Shown piece after piece: positions 1 through 10,253 of a stretch of DNA of 60,000 nucleotides. Origin of the DNA: Cristatella mucedo (taxonomy: Eukaryota > Bryozoa > Phylactolaemata > Cristatellidae). The notes under the pieces were generated by a model, which was not told the DNA's origin, searched no databases, and worked only from the letters and a program-made list of their open reading frames with translations. Position 1 is the stretch's first letter; each line of letters starts with the position of its first letter. The stretch spans positions 2,816,501 to 2,876,500 of the forward strand of contig WPIO01000046.1 in the NCBI GenBank assembly GCA_009760855.2, in the 5' to 3' direction. A program made the position numbers and the translations under genes.

Positions 1-760
1 GTCCCGGTAGTGCTCGCTGCATTGGCGATCGCTCGTCATCGTTGGCTGGGTCAAGTGTGACAGGATAGGCTGTAATTATGGAGAAGCAAAGCCCTAGCCT
101 GCGTCGACTCGAGTGCTGTCTGCGACCGCAGGTCATGGTGCTAGAGGTCGTAATTGAAGCGGTGACCAGAGCTGCGCGACGACGTAGTATCCAAGCAGAG
201 TGGCAAGTTTCGTTGACCCGCTGTAGTTTTATAGTTTACTCGATGTTGTTGAGGGCAATGGCAGCTGGACTGAGAGATACTGTCACAGGCAGGGAAAGAC
301 AAAGGAAGGCAAACCACAGGCAGCAACGTAAGTTATGAGGGCGTAAGGAGCACAGTATACAATGGCCTTTGCAAGAATTGTATTACCTTTTATATGAGCA
401 ACAGCGTCGGTTGGGCTTACCGACGCTGGTTCAGGAGCGAAGTAGCAACGTAGATGACTTTGGTAGTTGTCCATGACCAATTAATGATTTGCTACCGAGA
501 AGCTTCCAGTGGCCAAGTTGTCCATGACCAATTAATGATTTGCTACCGAGAAGCTTCCAGTGGCCAAGTTGTTGCATAAATTGCTTAATCGCAGGTGAAA
601 TTTGCATGACAATAAATTTGCATTTGTATGAAGAGAATAAACTAGAATGTCGAATAGTAATCTACGCTTGATTAGCTGAAAAGGCTCTAATTGATGGCGG
701 ATCTCAGCAGTCCGTTACTAAACCATTACTTAAATATTTCGCTGGAGCCTTACCTAATAA
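1..760. other. Host DNA without a recognisable gene
   Basis: Short open frames of up to 86 codons exist on both strands, but none shows a domain, splice signals or a compositional signal. Apart from the tandem duplication at 466-567 I see nothing to annotate. Confidence 0.5.
466..567. repeat. 51-bp direct tandem duplication, two copies
   Basis: Bases 466-516 and 517-567 are identical 51-bp units that begin GTTGTCCATGACC. The lack of divergence indicates a recent duplication, or a local assembly duplication. Confidence 0.9.
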
Positions 761-1613
761 TAATAATAATAATGCACTTGATAAAGCACCCTCAGATAAT
801 CCAATCTCTTTCTAGGCGCTTTACATTTGCTGCAAAGGGAAATGCAATTGAAGGGTGAGTAATATCATGCTTGAAAAACAACATGAATAACATGGTTAGG
901 GGTGACATGCACAGGGTCAGCATGCAAGTGTGGCTAGTGGCAGCATGCACAGTGTCAGCACACATAAGTACATGAAGGACAAATCACAGGAACCCACTAA
1001 ATGCTGTCCTAAATAGGTGAGTTTTTAAGTTCTTTTTAAATGTGGTCAAGTCAGGGAATGTTCTGACGCAAGTCGGGAGGGAGTTCCAGGCTTTGGGAGC
1101 ATACGAACTAAATGCACGGTCTCCAAAGGATTTGAGGTTTGTACGAGGTATTGGTAGACTGTTGGATTCCGAAAAGCGGGTGGTACGATACTTGGCCTGG
1201 TGGGGGAGTAGATCTGAGAGATAGGCTGGAGCCAAAGAATGAAGTGACCTAAAAGTGAGCGACAATACCTTGAAGTCAATCCGTTGCTTGACTGGTAGCC
1301 AGTGCAGGTCGGCGAGAAGTGGCGTGATGTGGCAACTGCGACGCTCACGACAGACAAGCCTAGCTGCTGAGTTTTGCACCAGCTGCAATCGCCTGATCGC
1401 ACATGCCGGTAGGCCAGTAAGCAGTGAGTTGCAGAAGTCGAGACGGGATGTCACGAATGCATGGACCAACTTGAACGTGGTATCTTTATCTAAACAAGCC
1501 CGAATTTTAGCAATGTTATGTAGCTGAAAGTAGGCAGATTTGACTGTGGAGCTGATGTGGTTGTTTAACGAGAGGTCACTTTGGAACATGACACCTAATT
1601 TCGACCTAATCAA
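761..1613 (-). mobile_element. 5'-truncated L2/CR1-type LINE (family A): RT C-terminus and 3' UTR
   Basis: The minus strand has a 209-codon open frame (1613 to 984) equal to the C-terminal part of a non-LTR reverse transcriptase. It holds the recurrent motifs [27 protein letters not shown] and AWNSLPTCVRT. The 3' UTR follows and ends in a conserved box (seen on the plus strand as CACCCTCAGATAATCCAATCTC) next to an (AAT)n tract at about 759-773, the element's 3' tail. The same module recurs at 16.5, 18.2, 30.4, 32.9, 36.5 and 41.9 kb. It is 5'-truncated, as target-primed reverse transcription usually produces, and is one of the less damaged family A copies. Confidence 0.85.
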
Positions 1614-1955
1614 AGTAACCGCAGATCTAAGTAAAAAGTGAATCTAAAATGATTTACCATATGAACATTTGAATACTTCATATCCTGAAGTTAAGGTCCA
1701 AGCGGGTTAGACAAGACAAGATCTTGATCAAAGTTGAGCTTTCGCGAATTTTGTTTCACTCTCGGATTTCACACTCGAGGCAGCCACTCCCAATAATTAA
1801 ATTAATTATTAATTAATTAATTATTATTTAAATCAAATTAGTCTTGGCTTCACCTGAGCAACATTTTCAAGCCTCCGCTTGCAGATTGTTGATGCGGTTT
1901 TTCTAATTTTTAATTTTTCCAATCTTATAATTTTTCTCTTATGCATTTCTAACAT
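1614..1955. other. AT-rich host spacer
   Basis: No gene is seen. An AATTAATT-rich tract lies at about 1796-1840. Confidence 0.4.
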
Positions 1956-1959
1956 CCTG

Positions 1960-2410
1960 TCTCGATTTCTGCAGCCGACTGCTTGCTGGTCTACTGCGTG
2001 TGCAGTCAGGCACTTACAGTTGGTGCGAAATTCGGCAGCTAGGCTTCGTACCCTCCCAAAGCATGGAACTCACTCCCGTCTGACATCACGACATCGCGAC
2101 ATCCACAGACTTTACGACATTTAAAAAGAAACTACAAATTAGCCTAGTTGTCTCAGCATCTAGTTTGCCTGGCGAACGGTCCTTTGTGTGCTTATGCGTG
2201 CTTACAGTGTGCATGCTGCCACTAACCATCCTTGCATACGGACGCTGTGCATGTCATCTTTACATGTTATGCTTGTTAACATAGTGCATACTATTACTCA
2301 CCGTATGATCTCGCTTTCCTTGCAGCATTTGTGAAGTGCCTAGAAAGAAATTAAGTTTTCTGAGGGTGCTATGCAAATGTATCATTATTATTGTTCTTAT
2401 TGCCGCGTCT
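1960..2410 (+). mobile_element. Decayed family A LINE 3' end
   Basis: Plus-strand remnants match the family A reverse transcriptase C-terminus (GCATGGAACTCACTCCCGTC at about 2062 corresponds to the AWNSLP motif). They are followed by the 3' box around 2320-2375 and a short ATT-rich tail. Several internal deletions are evident against the 18.2 kb copy. Confidence 0.65.
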
Positions 2411-5060
2411 ATTAATGTCCACAGATGTGCTTTGTTCTCGCTTCTGCGGAGCCATGCATGTTCACATAATAATAGAAATGACCAGAATAAGGCTACAAAT
2501 AATAGTTTGTTTAGCAACCCAAGAGAACCGAATCTCCTTTAAGGTGCTTTTTAATTCTGTGCAAGAGAAGCGATGTCCAAAGGGTAATTAGATGCAAAGT
2601 ATTGTACTTGGACGAGCTTGCAAAGACACAAAAGTAGCGAACTGAGACGTTAGCATGTAAAAGCACGAAAGAAGAAGCCGCCGACACTCCTGGTTAGTAG
2701 GAATCGTAGTTAGCGAAATACACGCAATCAGGCACCGGCGTGCTCGCAAAGTGCCTAGGAACAGTACAGTTCAGTTCGCTGGGGTGCAAGGAGGGAGAGC
2801 GGAGCGGAACAGGTGTGTCTTTAGCCGGTACTTTAGGGATTCGTAGCCGTGGCAGGTAGTGACAGCAGCCTGAGTCGGATTTGGCCGAATCTGGGGTCTG
2901 CGCCCAGCATGTATGCAGCCGAAGCATCAATGGCAAAAATGCACCGCCGAGAATTCCGCATCTGAATCCATTACTACTAGAATCGCTGAATTGCATGCGC
3001 TTCGCAACGTACAGACTCGAGTTACCCACTGGTCAACGCCCATTCAATTGCCACGCCAATCCACCCCGCCTCCCGCCCTGGAGTTCTTCCCGACCAGATA
3101 AGGAGCTCGAGACAAAATGAGGAGGAGCTAACCCACGTGGCTCCCTTCCTCGTGTTTGCACTCTGGCTGCTGTCTGCTGCTGCGTTTCTGATGCGCGATG
3201 GGTAAAAGGAAGTTCCCGACTTCAAGAGGATAGGTGGGTAGGCTGGTGGAAGTGAGTGAGGCGAAGACCTGAAGACCAACAGGAGGAGCTCAAAGTCTAC
3301 TCTGTGCTTGCTAGTTTTTTTGAGCCGAGCGAAGCTCAGGCAAAAGTGCTGCCATGAAGTGGGCAGCTATGCTCTTGACGCCGGACCAGACAAGCAGCTG
3401 AGTTCGACACCAGTTGCAGACGATTGAGGGCATCGGCCAAGAGTCCACAGGCGACAGGTCTCGGATGGCCCATGGTTTCCCGCTACCCACAGGTCTCGGT
3501 TGCTGGTTTGATTCATTGAGGCTTCCGGCCCGCCCACGGGGAGGAGTGCTACGATGCGAATCGTCGGACGCAAACGCTGCTCGTAGCGTCGGCATTCATC
3601 CGATGGCCGGACGACCGTAGATGACGTGCCGCTTCTACTTGGGGGTCACCGAGCTTACTTCTCTCTCATAAGCAGACTCTTTCTTAGGGAAACACCCCCA
3701 GCCGGGGCCTGGGAGCGGTGCTAATGCACTCGCATCCGGGTTGCCGCCTGCTCGACTGGCAGTACGTTCGGCTCTCTCAAGTAACCTCGCCAACTGAGCG
3801 AGAGTAGACCTGAACGACCCCAGGCTAACTCAATCATGTTAGACAACCGAACTGATGTAACCTTTTAAGAGTGCAGGGCTATCTGTCAAGTGGTTCGGGT
3901 TTTGGTTTTTTAGCTGAGTGCCGAGTCCCACTGATTCGATGTGTAGTCTGAATAATCGTCGCGAACGGCACAGAACACCGGCCGACGAGCAACACCACGA
4001 GTTTATTCTCCCTCCACACGGAGCAGGGCGAAGCACAACTCTCCTCGCCCCTCTCGCCCACCGGAGTCCCCCGACTCCCTTGTCAAAACAAACACTAATA
4101 GCAAGCCCGGGCTGCTTACCACATCGAGTGTCGCAGCCCACTCGTACAGCGATCAGGGGCAGTGTCGTCAATTAAATAAAACCACACGATGCAGTTTCAT
4201 AATCTAGCGCGAGCCCGGCCCAATAGCTTAATCTACCAGCGAAGCAGAAGCGTGCAATCGATATAGTGCAGCAAAGTGGTTCGAAGCAAACCATAAAGCA
4301 AATATTTGAAAAGAGTTTACGTAATCGCATGAGTGATTAAAACAATAGCAGGCTCTTGTAATTGAATTCAACTTTTTAAATTTCACTCGGATGCCGACCG
4401 ATGCAATTTTGTTTCGTTAGGATACAAACTTCCGATTTCAATTACTTTGCACTGCAGTAATTTTCTGCAATCCAGCATGGTGTACAGGTTGTACCTAAAC
4501 TTAGCTGCAAGAGTTCTTTTTTACTTTTACTAGACAGAAGAAAATAACTGACCCGCCACATCTGATCCCAAGCTGTCGAGTTTTTCGGCATACGAATCTA
4601 TAATTTAAACATATTATGAGTATTCTGTATGTGTAATCAATCGGTCAAGAATCATTTTCACGCATACAATATGATCATCAACACCTAAAGTAAGCGAGTG
4701 TATTTTCTTGGCGTTCTATACTCAGCTCAAAGCAAGAGCACGTTCTTCTTTTCTTGTTCTACGTTCTGAATGCCCTCACGATTATTTGACACTTTACGGG
4801 GCAATTATCCCGCTCAATAAACCTTGATTGATCACTTGAATTCATTAAATGACCATGCACACTAAATTTTGCTTATCTAATTGCTGCCCGCCGAGACGGT
4901 CTGCCAGTTTGCGATTTCGCAGTAATAGAGAAAATTCGCACACAAAAATGAATGAGAGATTTTGGCCCCAATCAGAAATTGATACAGCTCTGCCGCTTTT
5001 TCAAAGCCAATAAGTAGTCGGCCTTGCTTTTGGAATGTCACCTACTCAAGCGTGCATATG
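2411..5060. other. Host DNA without a recognisable gene
   Basis: Moderately GC-rich DNA (about 2700-4200) passes into AT-rich DNA. Open frames reach 111 codons but overlap one another in several frames and show no domain, so I read them as chance frames. No RNA gene is recognised. Confidence 0.4.
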
Positions 5061-5064
5061 GCGT

Positions 5065-5145
5065 TTACTTTTGCAGCAAATGTAAAGCGCCGAGAAAGAG
5101 ACTGAGTTATTTTAGGGCACTTTATCAAGTGCATTATTATTATTA
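5065..5145 (+). mobile_element. Family A LINE 3'-terminal fragment
   Basis: The conserved 3' box (GCAAATGTAAAGCGCCGAGA followed by GCACTTTATCAAGTG) runs into an ATT repeat at about 5132-5145, matching the ends of the copies at 17.5 and 18.9 kb. No coding part remains. Confidence 0.7.
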
Positions 5146-5289
5146 TCATTACCTGGACATAGTTTTCGACTCTCAGTTAATCAGTCCTCTGACCGCTCAA
5201 TTAATACCGAAAGCCGAAGCTCTCTGAAACTCGAACTCTGAACTCATTCCATTTTCAAAGCTAAGGATCCTTTTGCGATAACGTAAACA

Positions 5290-7760
5290 TGCTGTACACA
5301 GATGTAATGTAATGTATCTCCGTCAGTAACTCCACAAAGTCATAAAGACCATGTGGGTGTTACGCAGGAGAGATTTGTATAGCGCACTCACAGCCTAAGC
5401 GGCTTTCGGTACGCACTCGGTAGCCAACAGACTTCGTCTCACGCAACAAAGAGAAAGTGGGAAGCATAGCACAGTCAGGAGAGCAGTTGAGGTAGTGAGT
5501 AGCATAAAAGTAGCAGTTCAGGACCGCTGAAAAAGATGTGCCATAGTCGGCAGTTGGAGAGTAGTTGTCGTTGCGTAAGAATTGTGGAAGCGAGTTCCAC
5601 AGTCTACGACCTGCAGAGCTAAAGCTTCTGTCGCCAACTGTCTTTAAGCGTAGGAATGGGACAGCTAATTTATTGTCCACACAGGACCTGAGGGCACAAA
5701 CAGGCTGAAACTGATGCAGCAGTTCAGCTAGGTACGAAGGAGCATAGCCGTGGCGGGCCTTGTGGGTCAGCGTAAGAACTTTGCTCTGTCTCCTTTGCTC
5801 AACCGGCAACCATCATAGCTCTTTCAGCAGAGGTGACACGTGCTCAAACCGCTGGGACTTGAAGACCAGCCTTGCAGCCATATTCATAGTCAGCTGTAGT
5901 GGCATAATAGCTTTCTTTGGCAGCCCAGCCAAAAGGGAATTACAATAATCAAGCCGAGACAGAACTAAAGAGGTAGTTAAATTTTTTACAAGCCACTGTG
6001 AGAGGCAGCTTCTAATCTTGGATAGGGATCGGATGCGATGGCTAGCTGTAGAAGCAGTCTTCTGAATGAAGCTTTTGAAATTGAGGCAGCTGTCGAAAAC
6101 GACACGTAGATTACGAGCACGTGGTGAAGGTTGCACAATAGCATCACCTATTAGAACAGCAAATCCTTTTAATCCAGCCACACGCTTAGGGTGTCCAATG
6201 AGAAGCAGTTCGGTTTTATCGTCATTTAATTTCAGGAAGTTTTCCGACATCCAGGATCGAATATCGGCAAGGCAAGCATTCAGTTTCTCAGTTGCTGCAG
6301 CAGATTCCGACGGTTTAAATGACAAATACAACTGAGTATCGTCAGCATTGAAGTGATATCTTATTCCATGGGCCTTAATCACTTTTCCCAGAGGTTGTGT
6401 ATAAATGGAGAACAGCAAGGGACCGAGTTCAGACCCTTGAGGGACTCCACAGGTGACCCTTCTCATGTCTGAGACCTGACCCCCACACGACACGGATTGA
6501 ACACGATCAGACAAGTATAATTTAAACCACGCCAGTGCTTCGTCTGCCAGACCGATCGTTGTTCTCAATCGTTCAAGCAGAACTTCGTGATCAATGGTGT
6601 CGAAGGCAGCAGACAGATCTAGCAGAGCTAGGGCAGTGACATTCCCGTCGTCGTTGCTACGTAGAATGTCACTGTTTACACGGAGGAGAGCAGTTTCAGT
6701 AGAGTGCTGCCTCTTGAACCCTGATTGAAATGTTTCTGACATTCCATTATTTTCAATATGTTCAACTAGCTGCTTAGCACCAATTTTTTCAAGAATCTTT
6801 GACAAAAAAGGAAGAATGGAAACTGGGCGATAGTTTGCTAGGACCTCTGTGTCTAATCCAGGCTTTTTAAGAATAGGTCTAACGATTGCCGATTTGAAGG
6901 ACTTGGGGACGACCCCTTTTCCCAAAGCATTAAAAATCTTGGTTAAGGCAGGGCTAAGTTGGTCTGCAACTGAAGACCACAGAAATGAAGGTATAGGGTC
7001 TTCAGGAGACGAGCTCTTTTTGCTAGACCTTATTAAGGCAGCCACATCACAGGCAGAAACATCGGAGAACCTTTTAAGAAAGGTCACAGGTTGAGGAACG
7101 GCGATTGCTTTGGTCGGAGGGGGCTTAATGGAGGCACGAATGTGCACAATTTCTTCTGTAAAGAAGGCTGAAAACGTTTCGGCTGAGCCCTTAATATCTG
7201 GGGAGTCAGACCTCACAGCATTTGCCAGTAAATGGTTTACTGTCTTATAAATCTGTTTAATGTCTGACTGGCAGGAATTCAGCTTTCTAATGAAAAAAGC
7301 CCTGGCTTTTTTAAGCTTTCGGGTGTAAACTCGAAGGAAGTCTTTAAATTGACTAGATCTGCCTCAGACCCCGATTTCTTGAAACGACGTTCCAGCCTGC
7401 GCTTAACACGGCGCATCATAAGGAGTTTTTTGTAAATTGAAAGGAATCTCGACGACTTTAACACGGATAGAGCGAACGGGAGCATGCTTGTCAAGAGCAC
7501 TCCTGAGTGTCATGTTCATCGCATCAGTGAGGGTATCGAGGCTGCCGGTCGAGTCTGAATGCAGATCAAGAAGGCCTGCACCACAAACAGATTTCAAAAA
7601 CTTGTCCATGTCAATGCTTTGTAAGTTACGTCGTTTGGCAAATTCGACATTGCCCTGTACGTACAAGGGAGCTGGAACAGTAAACGAGACCGAACAATGA
7701 TTTGAGAGGGTCAGTGGGCACACCACAAAGTCAGTGGGGAGGACATCCTTAGTGATCCTT
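5290..7760 (-). mobile_element. Near-complete LINE (family B): end of endonuclease domain, linker, full RT
   Basis: Read on the minus strand, 7726-7400 carries the end of an apurinic-type endonuclease domain (SNHCSVSF) and linker. The 467-codon frame 7216-5813 holds a complete reverse transcriptase, with LDLSAAFDTIDHEVLL, GVPQGSELGPLLF and the catalytic box FNADDTQLYLSF, in which the usual Y/F-A-D-D alanine context is kept. The frame continues after one TGA (about 5812) into the thumb region down to 5360. One frameshift lies near 7280-7340. A plus-strand copy of its 3' third at 28.2-29.0 kb is very similar and reads GGA where this copy has TGA. The element is 5'-truncated but young by comparison with the family A copies. 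Confidence 0.88.
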
Positions 7761-9680
7761 TAAATAGGCTGTCGTCAGTCTTGACAGTTCGAATATTTTG
7801 TTCTCAGCAGTAACCTTAAAAGGGTTCTTTGAGGTTAAAGCAGTTGGAATTTAGTAAAATAGTGTCGCTTCTAAACCGACGGACAGTGTCCACATTGCCC
7901 TAGCATTTTGGCGCAGACGGACGTGCTAGGAGTTTGACCATCGGCTCTGAATGCGTTAGCGGCGACCTCTAGAACATTCTTTTCCACTCCAGTCTGACTC
8001 CGTGATTTAAGGCTAGCCGGCAAAGCCGCAAAGTAAAGCCGGCCCCTATTGTCGCAGAGAGTGACTCGAGCGCAGAGCATTGGCGAATGATGGCACTCTG
8101 CTCTTCTCGAGCTCAGCGTGCTGCTGCGTCGGACGTCACTGCGACTAACGCTCCAATAGACGTATGGCAGCTGCAAGATCGCACCTGTCATGGCAGGAAA
8201 AAGCACTGGCGCACTGAATTAATGAAACGGGACCGAGTCGTGTGTGGCGGATCGTTTTTGGATAGTGCGATTGGAGCAATTTAGCAAGAGCTCACACGTG
8301 GTGATGTTACAAAGAAGACGAAGAAGTAGCTTGCGAAAGTCCGCATCCTCATAAATTTCAGAAGTTACCCATACTCAGAGCACTTCAATCGTTCTAACAA
8401 CGTGCTGCGTTAATACAGGTATCAAAGCATTTGGCAACGTGCTGTCTTTAGAAAAACCCATTTTTGCATTCAAACGTTGCGATATGTTGCCTAGATCGTT
8501 TCGCAAACGTTTCTGTATCTCGTGGCCTGAAGCGGAAAGTCACAGCGATCCGCACTTCGTAACTGTACCATAATGTGCCGGAATAATATCTGTACTGGCT
8601 TGGGAGAAGTTCGACCGGCTTAAGTTCCGATGAGCGCGGGGTTCGCTCAAAAAAGGGAGCCAAGACGCCCTTCACCCTAGTTTCGTCGCGCCCCCGTCAA
8701 ATTGTTTCCTTTTCCTGCGCAATTTGGGGCTTGCCAGTGAACGATTCAGTTCGCGTTGCCAAGTAAGCAGTGGTAGCGGAGTAGCCAGTAAGCAGTGGTA
8801 ACGATTAGCCCGTGGCCCCGAGTGCCTGCTCTTGTGCACTTGAGCGGCAGCTGCAGCTTGAAGGCGAAGGCGCGTCGTACTGAGACTGCGGCGAGACAGA
8901 TAGCAAGTGCATTACGCTCTGCGAGCTCTTCATGTCAGAGACTGTAGCTCGCGGGTAAACGTCAGGCGCTGCAGCATAAAAGAGACTAAATCAGAGCGCG
9001 TCAGAGCGTCATAACAATAAGGCGTCATATCCTGAGCACCAGCTTAAAGGCGCGAACCGCGACGAAGGTTGAGCATCGGAAAAGTGTGTTCGCTATTACT
9101 CACCGTTGCGGCGGGGTTGATAAAATCAATCGGCGCAGAACGAGGCCGCGGCGGCGGCGGCGGCGGCGATTTTTGGATAGATGGACGCGGCGGCCTGGGG
9201 GGGGGGGGGGGAGAACGGGCGCACGCGCGCTAGCAGCTCCGACTTTGAACTTGTCGAGCAAGCATCGCGGCTCAGCGTCTCGTAGCTCGATGACGTCATC
9301 TCCCAACTGCCCCGTCGTCGCGCGCGGCTCTTTTCGTGTGCTTACCCGCTACTTGCACCTATCTCGCGAACCCTCCACCGCCCGCCCGCCTTTGCCCCAC
9401 CTGATCTCATTCGTCACTGCCTCTCGCTGGCTTCGGATGTGTTGCGGGCATTCGAGAGCGGTCTCACTTCCCTCATGCCTTACGTAATGGCCACGTCCAT
9501 AAGGAAAGACCAAGTCTCGTTCCTACAAAATAACGCATCGCGCTGCTCATAAGCCTCAGCCTATCGTGCCTATTTCGCTAGCAGTTCAGTTTTAATTAAA
9601 CGCCAAAGCTAATAGTTCGTAATCAAGGTTTAGCTGTCCAGCTCAGTGGGCAAAGTTCACAGTTTGGGATCGAGGTTCAA
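7761..9680. other. Host DNA without a recognisable gene; GC-rich, CpG-rich patch
   Basis: From about 8640 to 9480 the DNA is GC- and CpG-rich, which could be an unmethylated promoter region. The 133-codon plus-strand frame in it (9086-9487) is low-complexity Arg/Gly and not convincing. No gene body is identified downstream. Confidence 0.35.
9142..9211. repeat. (CGG)n tract and 15-base G run
   Basis: A CGG microsatellite at about 9148-9168 is followed by a run of 15 G at 9197-9211. Both are slippage-prone and can form G-quadruplexes. Confidence 0.85.
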
Positions 9681-9684
9681 TAAC

Positions 9685-9995
9685 AATAATAATATTATGT
9701 AATTTATAAAGGCACCCTCAGAGAACTCAATTTATTTCTAGGCAATTTACATTTGCTGCAAAGGAAGCGGTTGAATGGTTGGTGATATCATGCTCAGTGT
9801 AAACTAGAATAGCATGGTTAGGGGTGGCACGCACATGGTCAGCAATAAAGTATGGTTAATGACAGCATGCACGGTGTCAGCACGGTGTCAGCACGGATAA
9901 GCACACAAAAGACGAACCGCAGGGACCCACTAAAGGATGTCATAAAAAGGCGCGTTTTAGTTTCTTTTTGAATGTGGACGTGGTTTCGTTTAATT
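9685..9995 (-). mobile_element. Family A LINE 3' UTR fragment
   Basis: (AAT)n at about 9680-9695 is followed by the minus-strand family A 3' box (CACCCTCAGAGAACTCAAT) and UTR. It breaks off at about 9995, roughly 90 bases before the inverted repeat that opens the viral block. Confidence 0.75.
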
Positions 9996-10082
9996 GATGA
10001 CTATGTACCCAGGCTGGGTTCGGTTGGCTGGGACCAGGCGGCTGTAATGAGGGTCACCGGCTAGGCCGGGGTCTGTTGTAAG

Positions 10083-10185
10083 AAAAGTAACTTATTAGGA
10101 CAATTCCCCTTTCAATCCTTCTCATGCTCACTATCGTTCGCATTTCGAAGTCTTGAAAGTGAAATCGTCCTAATAATTTACTTTT
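10083..10185. repeat. Inverted repeat at the left edge of viral block 1
   Basis: Arms 10083-10114 and 10154-10185 are inverted copies matching at 28 of 32 positions, separated by 39 bases. The core AAAAGTAA...TTATTAGGAC is shared. The repeat sits between GC-rich host DNA and the polymerase gene, where a Polinton terminal repeat is expected. It may be a terminal hairpin or the inner part of a terminal inverted repeat. The partner end of the element is not in the window. Confidence 0.6.
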
Positions 10186-10246
10186 CCTCCAACATTAAAA
10201 ACTTTTGTCTTATATTTTTTTTCAATTAAACAAATTTTATTTTCTT

Positions 10247-10253
10247 AATATAG
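10247..10253 (+). promoter_or_regulatory. TATAG start-site motif, polymerase gene
   Basis: AATATAG lies immediately before the ATG at 10254. Motifs of the same form precede most genes of both viral blocks. Confidence 0.5.

Noticed and set aside
1042-1527. Plus-strand open frames at 1042-1224 and 1255-1527
   Set aside because: They are antisense to the LINE RT C-terminus on the minus strand. The same antisense frames recur with other family A copies.
9086-9487. A 133-codon plus-strand frame as a gene
   Set aside because: It covers CGG repeats and a G run, is Arg/Gly low complexity, and has neither domain nor splice context.
9620-9680. A tRNA gene (AGCTCAGTGG and GAGGTTCAA resemble A and B boxes)
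   Set aside because: No acceptor stem or anticodon stem can be drawn. At most a tRNA-derived SINE relic.
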